A stretch of DNA of 28,988 bases, from NCBI GenBank assembly GCA_002887195.1, contig PJAB01000354.1, positions 1 to 28,988 of the forward strand, in the 5' to 3' direction. Of this stretch, positions 18,301-28,736 are shown piece after piece (position 1 is the stretch's first letter; every line of letters starts with the position of its first letter). The position numbers and the translations under genes are program-made. Source of the stretch: Chrysochromulina parva (lineage: Eukaryota; Haptophyta; Prymnesiales; Chrysochromulinaceae). A model generated the notes under the pieces. It searched no databases. It worked only from the letters and a program-made list of their open reading frames with translations, and had not been told where the DNA came from.

Positions 18301-21300
18301 TCAGTCCGAGTCCAAGTCGATGACCACATCCTCTGGCTTGGGCGTTGCCTTGGCCTTCTTTCGGGGCGCAGCCGGTAGCGCTGGCGCTGGGCGCTTCAAG
18401 TTCTTGAGTTCTTGAGCTGCGGACGCTGCGGCTGCGACGGCTCCCGCTGCGGCTGCAGCTCCCGCTGCGACGGCAAGAAAGCCTGCGACTTTGGCATCCA
18501 CGATGCCCTCAGTACTTGGCGGCAGCTTCCCGTGCATCCAACACGAGAGCATTGCATCAGACGTCCCTACGGCGGCTGCAAGCTGCTTCTGCATCAGCCC
18601 GGCGGCCTTGCGTAAGTTTACCGCGCGCACGAGCTCCGTGTGTGAGGCGCGCGAGACACTTGATGCGCTTGCGGATGGGGCTGTGCCTGACGAGCCTGAC
18701 GAGCCTGACGAACCTGCGCTAGCAAGTGGTGCTGTTCCTGGTGCTGACGTGTACCACATCCGATTCTCACGGCCCTTGTGACCACTGGTGAACTTGATGA
18801 CGTCCCCAAACTTCGAGTTGAGCTTCAGTATTTCCGAAGGCCAGCCTGCGCGAGGGAACTGTCCCTTATCGTACTGCATGAAGATGGACGACTCTGGAAC
18901 GTATCTTGAAGCTGGTAAGGGTTGGTAGGCGTCTTTGAGCTTCCCAGTCAGGGATCTGCAATCATCTCCCCAAAAGCCCCACATGCACAGCGTACCGAGC
19001 TCCTTGTCGACCTCGAACTCGCTCAACTTTGAGACGTTGAGATACACGAGACCGTTGTCAAGGCCGATGTCTAGCCTGATTTGGTTGCGGTCGAACGTGA
19101 CCATAGCCGCACCGGCGTCGAATTTGCCGAAGTACAATTGCGACATCATGACGCGAACATCCGAGGGGTCTGCATCCTGCGCCGTCGCGAACGGCTGATC
19201 AAACGGATTATTCGTCCCGAATCTCGTCGCAGCGGGCGCAGCGGGCGCGGGCGCGGGCGCAGGCTGATCGCCACCATGGCCGCTGCTACCAACCTCGTCC
19301 CCGCCGCCGCTCGCGTCGGCCGCATTCGCGGCACCAGCCTGCGAAGATGACGAGATGCATTCGAGCAGCGTCGCTCCAATTGGCCTTCGATGCTCAGAAG
19401 CGCCGGCGCCACCGCTGCCCGCAAGCTGCGGATCAGCTTGCGGACTCGTCTGCTTGAGCTGGAGCTCCTCCTTTGAGAACCACCAATGCTTGCCGTCGGG
19501 GAAGCCCACTTTGTAAGGGGGGAAGACGCTTCCGCTCTCGACGCTGTCTGAGAGGACCACGCCCTCCTGGCCCACACACGCGTGGTGATTGGACACGATT
19601 GAGGAAGAGTCCAAGGGCAAGGCCCAGAACAAGGCGGATGAGCGCGAGGCCGAGAGCACGACGACCTTGTCGCCCACCGTAGGTACCTTAGGGAAGCCGT
19701 TGTCAAGCACGGGGATCCCTACACCGCCACACTCTGTAGTCGTCGCCCGCATCGCCTCCGCCGCCTCCGCCGCGCGCCGATGATGCGCGAGCGCGGCGTA
19801 CCGAAGGAAGCATAGAAGTGCCGGAAGCTCCGTCTCCTCTGGGCGTGTGAAGACCTGCGCACCGTCCTCGGCTGCGCTGCAGCCCACCTTATTGAGCTTG
19901 CTGTGCTCGACGGCGCTCACTGTGAAGACGGGGAGCTTGAACGGCACCCTGTGCCAGTGCGCAGAGCTGCCCAATCCCCCTACCCCGCTGGCTGCGGCTC
20001 GCGCGGCGAGATGCACGCCCTTGGTGAAGTCCTTCGTGAGCTCCAGCTTGGTGAACGCGTTGCGAGCGAGCGCCGCGTCGAGGGCGCTCGCGTCCTCAGC
20101 CAGCCCCAGGTTGTCGATGAGCTCCGAGCGGTTGAACACGTCGCTCTGCGACGCGACGAAGGCGAGCTCGCCAACCCAGCCGCGCTCGAGGAGGAGGCGG
20201 CGCAGTGCGAGCGGCAGCAGATCCTTGGCGCTCTTGTCGTTGCACGCGCGTCGGATGTTGGAGGTGAGCAGCACCGTGTGCGCCGACGCGATGACGCTCT
20301 TCATCACGCGCTCGCGCGCCGCGTTCTCGTCGTGCGTGCCTGGAACGTCGTACAGACACAACCCGCAACTCAGCAGCGAGAATGGCCCCAGCAGCGTCAC
20401 CCTCTGGACGAGCGGCCAGAGGGCGCCGCTCTCGGCCTCGTCAGACGAGTCCACGTACGGCTGCACGAGCTTCGCGAACTCGACTTCGTCGCTTGCGCGC
20501 AGCACGACTTGTGTGCCCAGGCCGCGCGCGGCTGCGCGGCCCATGAGCGTCTCGACGAGCGCTTCGGACGCCCCGGGCTCGACGAGCGCCTCCGCAGTGA
20601 TCTCAACTGATGCAGTGCCGTAGAATGAGGTCACGCGACTCCAGTCCGCAGCACCGCGGTGCGTGCCCACCTGAGGCGACTTGCCGCGGCCGGCCGCCAC
20701 GGCGGCTGCGCACGCCGCGATGAGTGCTTCGCGCCACTCCTCGGCGCTGCAGAGAGCGACGCGCGCCTCGTACGTGGCGGCGCATTGCGCGTCGGGCCAC
20801 GCCATCTCGATGACCGCGGCGGTGCAGGCACGCATGCAGCTGGTGGGCAGGATGGTGCACCCGAGCAGCGCGTTGATGAGCGTCGACTTACCTGCGCCCG
20901 TGCCACCGCACACGACCACTTTGAGGGGCTCGGCCGACGACAGAGGCAGAACGTCGACCACGCGCGAGGGCATCGCCTTCGAGAGTGCCGCGCACGGCTG
21001 CAGTCGCGTCCACAGCTCCTCTGCCAGCGACGCCGAGGCCGAGAGAAGCGACGACTGCGCGAGGGCCATCCACTCATCGTGCGCGAGGGAGCTCAGTACA
21101 GCGCCATCCAAACGCAATTCATGCATCTTCGCCTCATCAAAGTTGAGTCGACGCGACGGATCACGCATGCTGTCCGCACCATGCTCGCCGCACTGCTCGA
21201 GCCACTGCACCACCTCGGGCACGCCTACCGGCACCACTGGCCACGCTCGCGCACCACCAGCGCCCGTGGCCGCCTCCGCGGCCGCCTTGCGTCGCTGCAG

Positions 21301-24300
21301 CGCGAGCCACAGGCGCCGCACGGCCACGAAGCGCTCCCAGAAGAGGGGGACGAAGCGCTCGCGCGCCTCCTCCGGATCGCGCGCCTCCTCCGCCGTCGTC
21401 GCCGCGGCGCGCTTCCCGAAGAGGACCTGCGCACAGTCTGCGTGGCTCATGCTCATCAGCACCTCGAGATCATCGACCTCATTCTCGCGGACAGACTGCG
21501 CGACGGCCGACTGCTCCGACGGCGCGAAAAAGGAGGCGACCCACCTTATGATCGACTCGCTGTCCTGCAGGGCTTCGTCCATGTCGGCGTCGGCAGCCGT
21601 GCAGCCGCTCGCCGGAGCCGCCGCCGAGGCCGCCGCCGCTTCCGCGCCGCCGCCACCACCGGCACCACCGCCACCACCGGCACCACCGGCACCACCGGCA
21701 CCACCGGCGCCGGTGCCGCCCTCAAGCTCGCGCACGCTCGCATCGGCGAGGTCGTCGTCGCCCGTGCGCAGCGCACTGCAGATTTTGACGAAACCGGCCA
21801 CGTCGAGGGGCGCGTGCCGCGTGCGCTCCTCGAGCAGCTGCACGAGGCGCTCCTCGAGCTCCTGCAACGCCGCCACCTTGGCGAGCTCGACAGCACGACT
21901 CGCGATGGCCACGTCGCGCGCGCGCACTTGCTCCGCGCGCTGCAGCGCGCGCGCACGATCCGAGCTCGCGCGTGCCTGGAGCTCCGCCGCAGACTTGGCG
22001 CCGGGCACATCCTTGACGACGTGGAGCTTGCCGTTGACGCGAGTGGCCTTACTGCTCACAGTCACTCTAAAGGTCGCATCAGCGGGAACCTTGGGACGTT
22101 TGGCAGCCGCGGTCAGCACAGTATGCAGGTGGCCGCCGTGGACACAGCGTTCGCCGTTGAAGGTTTTCTGGATTTCGGTTGGGCTTTGGAGAAAGTCCTT
22201 GGCTGCTTTGCAAGGGGAACAACCGCAAGCGATGACTGAACCCAGTGATGACTGAGTGCCCAACTCTACTTGTATGGCGTAGCCCTTGAGCGGCGGCAGC
22301 GACGCGGGCTCCAGAGGCAACGGTGCCGGTGCCGCGGGCACATTCCGGTTGGCCTCCTCGATGGCCGCGCCGAGCAGCCGCCGGAACCACGGGGCCAACC
22401 GCTCGTCCGGAGTGAGCGTGCCATACTTCTCCTTGATGCTGAGCAAGTACACGTCGGCCCCAAACGCGAGCTTCCCGCTCAGCAGCTTGGCGTCGATGAC
22501 GAGGCTCGTCAGCTGGTTGCGGTAGGATGAGCTGCCAGAGGCGTCCATGGCGGCATCTATGAGGCCGAGGAGAGTGTAGCTGCTCGTCAGGATGTTCGCG
22601 TCGGCGCCGAACGTGAGCTTGCCGGTATGCAGCTTCGAGGCGAGCGCTCGGATGGCTGCGAGGATGATCGCAGCCCACCGATGCGGCCCGAGCGGGGCCA
22701 TCCACTTGCCATCCGACGCCGCACGAGAGCCCGTGATCCTCCATGTCTCGAGCGCATCGGTCAGGCGCGGGAAGAGCTCGGGCTTTGAAGCGATCGCCAT
22801 GAGACACTGCTCGACGGCGGCTGGGGTGAGCTGGAGCGCGGGCGAGCGCAGGCAAAGCCCAAGGATCTGAACAAGCTCGGCGGGGCTCGTCTTGCGCACA
22901 CCGCCTGGTGCGAGGAGACTCGCACTGCCCAGCCCGGCCACAACGGCATCCTGCAGCACCGTCTCCGAGGGCGTCATCTTCACGAGGAGCTCCGGCAGCG
23001 CCGGTGCGAGAGGTGCGAGCGATCGAAAGTCCGCAGTGCGCAGCGCCAAGGTCACAGGGCTGCTGCCCTTCTTGGACCAGCTCGCAAAACTTCCCGTGGC
23101 GCTCGCGAGACGCATCATCGCGCTCTGCGGTGCGCCACGGGCAAAGAACGCCTCGGCAGCCTCATGGGCCATTCCGAGATGGTCGGCAAGATGGCCCATC
23201 TGCACAAAGTACTGCTCGCGTTCACTCTCGTCGGCTGCAGCGGCGAGCTGCTTGAGCTTGAGCAGCCGCGCCTTGCTCGCGGCTCGCGGCTCGTTGAGCG
23301 CGTCACCGTCTGCCGGTACGCCGTCGAGGATGCGCCGGAACTCGGGGTGCCGCCACGGCAGGCGCACCTGCGGCACGAGCTGCTCCTTGAACAGGCCCTC
23401 CAACTTCGTGATTGACTTGCTCCAACAGGCGCTTGCGAGGTTGATCCACTATGGTCAGCAACGCGCAAGCATTCCTCGATCTCGCTCGAGCATGCCGCGA
23501 GGGCATCCGAGAGCGGTTCGGGTAGGCCACCGCTAAGCCGCCCGCCCTTGCCCAATCCGCCGCCGTCGTCAGATACGCCACCCGTACCGCCGCCTTTACC
23601 GCCGCCCTTGCCGCCACCTTTGCCGGCACCTTTGCCGACGCCGCCCTTGCCGGCACCTTTGCCGGCACCTTTGCCGAAGCCGCCCTTGCCGGCACCTTTG
23701 CCGCCGCCGCCGCGGCCTTCGCTGGAGCCTGCTACAGGAATGTGACTGAACCATGGGCGTAAGTACACTCGCGGCTCGCGTGGCAGCTCGAGCACCACCT
23801 CCGACCAAAGCTCACCGAGGGCCTTGATGACGACGCAGAAGCGACTCTTTGTTCGCAACGACGACGAATCCTCCAGCTCGCTGCTCACCTCCCGAATCGC
23901 CTCGTCGAGCCCCGCCGTGAAGATGAAGAGACGGATGGCCGCGCGGAGTGGCCGGTCGGCCATCCGGGTCGCGCGGCGAGCTTGCTTGGCCTGCTTGCGC
24001 GCGACGCTGCGCTCGTCCTCCTCCTCGCCCTCACCCTCCTCGCCCCCCTCGCCCTCCTCGTCCTCTTCGCCCTCCTCGTCCTCCTCATCCTCCTCGTCCT
24101 CCTCGTCCTCATCTTCCTCATCTTCACCATCATGGAACGCCATCTTGATCTCGCCAAGGATCGTCGTTGCCGTTGTGATGAGCTCGTCGACACAGGCGTA
24201 CGAGTTGGACGCCATCCAGCAGTCGCAGTCGTTGTCGTCGTCGTAGTCGTCGTCGTCGTCGTCGTCGTCGTCGTAGTACCGGCCGCTGAACCGGCCGCGG

Positions 24301-25586
24301 TACCCATAGTTGCGTCGCTCGTACCGACACTCGTCGCAGTCGAAGTCGTCAGGCTTCTCGAGCGTCTCCTGGAAAGCGCTCACGCCGCTTTCCAGCCGCT
24401 CCGAGTAGTCATCGTGCGCGCGCTCCTCGAGTCGCCGATCGGCGTACAGCAGAGCACCAACGCGCTTCTGCAGCTGGGCGAGCCGCGCCTGATGCAGCGC
24501 GAGAAGCGTGTCGCTCCGCACTGCGAGGAGCGTGCACGCCGCTTGCTGCACGTCCCTCGCGACGCGCAGCGAGGCCTCGACGGCGGGTTCGTGCGCGCCG
24601 CGCAGCAGGCTGGCGCCGACCGTCGCCCGCCATCGCGCGCGCGCCTCGCCAGTCGAGGTTCCGCGCCGCGCAGCCTCCTGCGAGGCCGCCTCGAGCGCCT
24701 TGTTGAGTGAGCTGAGCTCCTCGGCCGCGGCCGCCTTCTCCGCGCTCAGCTCGACTTCGAGCGTCTTGAGACCGCGCCCAACGGCGTTCACGGCGGCCTC
24801 GAGCTCCTCCGCCGACGCGTGCGCCGCCACGCTCACGCGCAGACCGCACGCCACCGCGAGCGCGCGTGCCTCGGGAGAGTCGCCGAGTGCCATGTCGGCG
24901 GCAGCATCGGCGGCAGCGTCAGCGGCAGCATCGTCTGCGTCGACGTCCATCACGTGCTCCGTGTGCATCTCGGCCTCTTCTGCTGGCATGGTCGCCGGCG
25001 GCACGGATGGCGTCGCAGCGGCGCCCGCAAACGCGGTCTGTGGCGAGACGAAGGGCTGGCGGTCCCTCTCACACTCGGCGACTTCCTCGGCGTCACGCTG
25101 ACTGTTCGAGGCCTGCGTGCTAGGCAGGGGTGTGCTCGCAGCCGCAGCCGCCGCAGGAGGCGCTTCGTGCGAAGGCGGGGGCGGCCCTATGTGGAACACG
25201 TACTTGCAGTGCGAATGAATCCAGCTGCGCTTTGCGAGGGCTTCTACGTATTCGGGCTTCTTCGGCGGACCCCGCGTCCCGAAGATGATGGTGGAACCCT
25301 CACGCAACTCCGTGGGTACATTCTTGGCCAAGCTGGCGCCGTCCACTTCGCAGCCGTTGAGGCTCAGGTCCGTGATCTGAGGCGTGCCGAAGTTGGTCAA
25401 GCGAGCATGCTGGCGGGAGAGCAACGCCTTCTTCCACTCCTCGGCGTGAGCGCCAAAACCAGGATCCAGGACTGCCGTGCCTTCGCGGCCGATGGTGACC
25501 TCCCCGTTCGCAGGGATGACGATGACGGCTGGCAGGCCCGGCTTCGCGGCCGATGGATTGAAGAGCTCTAGGAAGCACGACTGCAT
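18301..25586 (-). CDS. FHA-SAM-SLIP-GC-like dynamin-family GTPase with HTH and SIM-like tail (frame break near 23450)
   Basis: The ATG at 25586 (GCCATG context) opens an FHA domain (residues 1 to about 116: IGRE, SRQHARL, DLSLNGCEVDG, IIFG), a phosphothreonine-binding fold. Then come a coiled coil, poly-Asp and poly-Glu tracts and a Gly/Lys repeat. The frame changes near 23450; the downstream frame has no ATG start and is the same gene. After helical segments and an Ala/Gly-rich linker follow SAM-like motifs (about 21560-21380 and 21230-21000). The G domain has P-loop GGTGAGKST (about 20900), LPTSCMRACTA switch, DVPGTHDEN and SQSD, as in nuclear SLIP-GC (NUGGC) GTPases. Downstream lie a small beta domain (VGDKVVVLS to WWFSKEEL), an unrecognised domain (about 19230-18740), a repressor-like HTH (QKQLAAAVGTSDAMLSCW), then PRKKAK and VVIDLDSD, an NLS plus SUMO-interaction-like motif. 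Length is 2385 (intron model) or 2428 residues (indel model). Likely nuclear. Confidence 0.8.
23449..23576 (-). other. Candidate 128-nt intron or site of a 1-base indel in the FHA-GTPase gene
   Basis: A donor GTATCTGACG at 23576 and acceptor CCATAG at 23449 would join TGG to WINLASAC in phase 0. Alternatively, restoring one base next to 23449 (for example TT for T) would read ECLRVADHS into WINLASACW with no intron. The segment itself reads like helical protein (SDALAACSSEIEECL) and lacks flanking direct repeats, which slightly favours an indel or assembly error. Neither is proven. Confidence 0.5.
23585..23715 (-). repeat. Gly-Lys-rich coding tandem repeats
   Basis: Imperfect 9-15 bp repeats on the theme GCC-(A)CCTTTGCC encode GKGAGKGG-type residues of the FHA-GTPase protein, next to the frame break. 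Basic Gly-rich tracts of this kind often bind nucleic acid or drive assembly (inference). Confidence 0.85.
24010..24280 (-). repeat. Acidic microsatellite tracts (poly-Glu and poly-Asp)
   Basis: TCC/CTC-type triplets at about 24010-24125 encode a mostly Glu/Asp run, and (TCG)n at about 24235-24275 encodes a run of Asp interrupted by Tyr. Between and around them lie Cys pairs (CDECRYERR, CDCW). Triplet slippage keeps the frame. Confidence 0.9.
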
Positions 25587-25679
25587 GGCGGGCTAGGCGA
25601 TCGCGTTTGCATTGCGAAGTGGCGCGAACAGGACGCGCCAGTTTGACGCGCCTGGACGCGCTGACCAACTCGCTGACCC
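25587..25679. promoter_or_regulatory. 93-bp bidirectional promoter between two GTPase genes
   Basis: Only 93 bases separate the start codons of the divergent FHA-GTPase and SAM-GTPase genes, so both 5' UTRs and any core promoter elements must share this space or overlap the coding regions. GACGCG occurs repeatedly, including a direct repeat TGGACGCGCT whose second copy spans the plus-strand ATG. No TATA box is seen. Co-regulation of the pair is likely (inference). Confidence 0.6.
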
Positions 25680-28600
25680 ATGGACGCGCTCACGTCCGCT
25701 TCGAAACCCGCCGACGTCGCCTCTTGGCTGCACGCGCACCTCCCTGAGGAGGAATGGGTCAACACGGCCGCCGACGCCGCCCGAGAGAGCTCGATCGACG
25801 GCGCGGCGCTGCTCTCAATGTCCTCCGATGAAGCCGCATCCGCGCTCAAAGTGACAGTCTTCGGGCGAAAGCGCAAGCTCACGCTGCTGCTCGATAAGGC
25901 GAAGTCGAACGTCACTGGCTCCTCCTCCACTGGTGCTGCCTCATCTTCGTCAGCAGCCCTCGGCTCATCCTCATCTGCGGCCACGTCGACCGGCTCATCA
26001 TCCGCCTCCAGCTCGGCTGACGTCCCGAGCGCCGACGTGCTGCACGCGGCGCCCATCGACTCTGCGACGTGCGACCAAGCGCTGCACGACGAGGCCTACG
26101 CGCTTGGCCTCTGCCGATGGGCGGGCGGCGCGCTCGAGAAGCTGCTGACCAAACCCGAGCACCAGGGTTGGGCGACGAGCGAGGTCCGTGCGAGCCGGTT
26201 GCGTGAGCTCGCCGCGCTGCGCGCGCAGAGCGAAGAGCTGCCCAGCGTCTCGATTGTCGTGGTTGGCAACACGGGCGCTGGCAAGTCGACGCTGCTCAAC
26301 GCGATGCTGGGCGAGGCGTCGATCCTGCCCACCAATGGCATGCGTGCATGCACGGCTTGCCTCATCGAGATGCGGTATGAGGACTCCGACCCGGTGCGCA
26401 CGCCCGAGTACCGCGCCGAGATCGAATTCCTCACCAAGGAGGAGTGGGACAAGGAGCTCTCCGATCTGCTCGACGACCTGACGCCCAACGACGGTCCAAA
26501 CGAAGGCAAGGTCAGCCTCTCAGTCGCCGAAGATTCGATGGCGTACGGCTCGTGGTGCAAGGTGTACGCCGTCTACGGCGACGAGTTCACGCACTCGCGC
26601 GTGCGCACCGATCGAACGGGGCCGGGTGGGCGCGTGATCTACGACAACCCGACGCTCGAGTCACTGAAAGCGAAGCTGCGCGGCGTGCGCGCAATCACGC
26701 ACGCGCTCTCGACGACCATGCACGAGAGCGCGAACGAGTCCGTCGCCTTCCGGCGTAAGTGCGAGCGCTACATGGACTCGCTCAAGGACGTGCACGGCGG
26801 CTCGTACTGGCCGATCGTGAAGCAGGTGCGCCTGTACTCGCGCCGCTGGGACAGCCTCAAGACGGGCGCAGTGCTCGTGGACGCGCCCGGAGTGCATGAC
26901 GACAACAGCGCGCGTGATGCCGTCGTCAAGAGGCGCTTCAAGGAGGCCGACGCCGTGTGGATCGTGTCGAACATCGTGCGCGCGGTGAACGACAAGACGG
27001 CCAAGGACCTGCTCGGCGAGCAGTTCCGTCGGCAGCTGCTCATGGACGGACAGTTCGGCTCGCTCGCATTCATCGCGACGCAATCGGACGTCATCGAGCG
27101 CGCCGAGGCGCTGCGGGCGCTAGCGCTGCCGCCGGGCACCTCACTACGCGAATGCGCGCGTGCCCGCAACGCGTACACGGCGCGCCGGCTCGCTCTCGAC
27201 TTCAAGGCAGGGCTGCGCGAGATGGCGCGCGACGCCGGCGAGGGCGTCGCGGGCGCCGACCGGTTGGCTGCAAAGCACTCGCTCCCGGTCTTTACTGTTT
27301 CGTCTGTGGAGTACCAAAAGCTCCGCGGTCTGCGGCCGGCCGATGGGCCCGCACGTGTGTGGGCCGAGCTTGAGGACACGCAGCTGCCGCCGCTCATCCG
27401 GCACGTGCAACGGCAGGCGCTCGTGCGGCGCAAGGCACTCTCGCTCCGCCGATGCGAGGCGATGCGCGACTTCGCCCTCTCGCTACTCTCGCTACTCAAC
27501 CACGAGGCGCGACTGCCCCAGAGCGTGCGCGACGCAGCCAAGGCTGCCTTCGATGAGCAGGCGGCGACTCTCAGCGGCGAACTCGAGCAGCACACCAAGG
27601 CGGCCGAGGCCCGCATCCGCAAGGCCTTTGCCGAGGACGTAGCGCCCAAGCTCCACGAAGGTGCCTCGTCAGCCAAGACGGCCGCCGTCGAGACCGCGGC
27701 CAAGTGGGGCATTTCGGTCAACGAGGGTGGATTGCATTGGGCCACGTACAAGGCGACCACGCGCCGTCACGGCGTCTTCCGCATCAACATGAACGAGCAG
27801 CTCGTCGAGCCGATCTTCAAGGCGGTCGCGACGCAGTGGGAGCGCTCCTTCCTGACGGGACTGTCCTCTACACTCGACGGCCTGCGGCAAAGCCTCCAAG
27901 GGTCGCTTGGCGCCTTCCACCCCGCTCTGCTTACGCGGCTGGCGGCGGCCAGAGTGCCCGACAGCGCCTCGTCCGCGCTCAGCGGCGCCCAGACCGACAG
28001 CCTGCTGGCCTCTTTGCATGCAAAGGTGGCCGAAATCAAAACTGCCGCGCAGAAGCAGCAGCGCGACCTCTCGCGCTCGATGGAGCCCGCCGTGCAGACC
28101 GAGATGACCCCGGGCTACGACGACGCCACCGCCGAGGCGGGAACGGGCTCGCACCGTCGGCGCGTGGCCAAGCTGGAGGCTCACGTTGAGCGCGCGGCTC
28201 CCAAAATGTTCCAGACGGCCACTGACGGCGTCGTGTCCAAGATGCAAGCGCTCTCGGACGGCATCGGCCAAACGCTCCGCGCGGACGTGGTGCAGGCAGC
28301 GCGTGCCGCGATGCGCACCGCCTACTCGCCGCTGTGGGACGAGATGGGGGAGGGCACCGTGCAGGCGCGACGCGCGCTCGTGCCCCACGTGGCCGCCGCA
28401 CTGCTTGAGACAAAGAATGCCGTCCGCCGCCTCGTCGAGGGTGGCGGCGCCGAGGGCGGCCGCGGCGACAGAGGCGGCGGCGGCGGTGGCGACGGCGGCG
28501 GCGGCGAGGGCGCTGCCGACGGCGCCGCCGACGGCGACGAGGACGAGGAGCTCGTGGACGTGACCGAGCAGCGCCGCCAAGCCAAGCGAGCCAAGCAGCA

Positions 28601-28736
28601 GCAAGAGGCCATCGAGCTCGACGACGACGACGAAGTGCCTATTGACGAGACCCTCGCCGCCGTCGAGAACGTGCCGCCACACGCGAGCGCCGCGGGCACT
28701 TCCGGCTCCGCGGTCAAGATGGAGTCACGGGCGTAA
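25680..28736 (+). CDS. SAM-domain SLIP-GC-like dynamin-family GTPase
   Basis: The ATG at 25680 opens a 1018-residue protein. Residues about 8-80 form a SAM-like domain (VASWLHAHL, SIDGAALLSM, FGRKRKLTLLL), a helical oligomerisation module. A Ser/Ala linker leads to the G domain: P-loop GNTGAGKST (about 196-204), LPTNGMRACTAC switch region, EYRAEIEFLTKEEW, G3 DAPGVHDDN (about 401), WIVSNIVRAVNDKTAKDLL and G4 TQSD (about 467). The motifs match SLIP-GC-type nuclear GTPases and the FHA-GTPase next door: LPT-MRACTA, NDK-AKDLL and LPVFTVS-VE are shared, so the two genes are paralogues. A long helical stalk-like region follows, then a Gly-rich run, a basic RRQAKRAK segment, AIELDDDDEV (SUMO-interaction-like) and a final VKMES that fits the sumoylation consensus. 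Likely acts in the nucleus as an oligomerising GTPase; substrate unknown. Confidence 0.88.
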   Translation: MDALTSASKPADVASWLHAHLPEEEWVNTAADAARESSIDGAALLSMSSDEAASALKVTVFGRKRKLTLLLDKAKSNVTGSSSTGAASSSSAALGSSSSAATSTGSSSASSSADVPSADVLHAAPIDSATCDQALHDEAYALGLCRWAGGALEKLLTKPEHQGWATSEVRASRLRELAALRAQSEELPSVSIVVVGNTGAGKSTLLNAMLGEASILPTNGMRACTACLIEMRYEDSDPVRTPEYRAEIEFLTKEEWDKELSDLLDDLTPNDGPNEGKVSLSVAEDSMAYGSWCKVYAVYGDEFTHSRVRTDRTGPGGRVIYDNPTLESLKAKLRGVRAITHALSTTMHESANESVAFRRKCERYMDSLKDVHGGSYWPIVKQVRLYSRRWDSLKTGAVLVDAPGVHDDNSARDAVVKRRFKEADAVWIVSNIVRAVNDKTAKDLLGEQFRRQLLMDGQFGSLAFIATQSDVIERAEALRALALPPGTSLRECARARNAYTARRLALDFKAGLREMARDAGEGVAGADRLAAKHSLPVFTVSSVEYQKLRGLRPADGPARVWAELEDTQLPPLIRHVQRQALVRRKALSLRRCEAMRDFALSLLSLLNHEARLPQSVRDAAKAAFDEQAATLSGELEQHTKAAEARIRKAFAEDVAPKLHEGASSAKTAAVETAAKWGISVNEGGLHWATYKATTRRHGVFRINMNEQLVEPIFKAVATQWERSFLTGLSSTLDGLRQSLQGSLGAFHPALLTRLAAARVPDSASSALSGAQTDSLLASLHAKVAEIKTAAQKQQRDLSRSMEPAVQTEMTPGYDDATAEAGTGSHRRRVAKLEAHVERAAPKMFQTATDGVVSKMQALSDGIGQTLRADVVQAARAAMRTAYSPLWDEMGEGTVQARRALVPHVAAALLETKNAVRRLVEGGGAEGGRGDRGGGGGGDGGGGEGAADGAADGDEDEELVDVTEQRRQAKRAKQQQEAIELDDDDEVPIDETLAAVENVPPHASAAGTSGSAVKMESRA

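Noticed and set aside
20886..20894. Perfect donor CAG-GTAAGT on the minus strand
   Set aside because: It encodes the GAGKS part of the P-loop, and the G domain continues in the same frame on both sides.
25587..25679. E2F-like TTCGCGCC site in the bidirectional promoter
   Set aside because: It has a mismatch to consensus, and GC-rich sequence gives such matches by chance.
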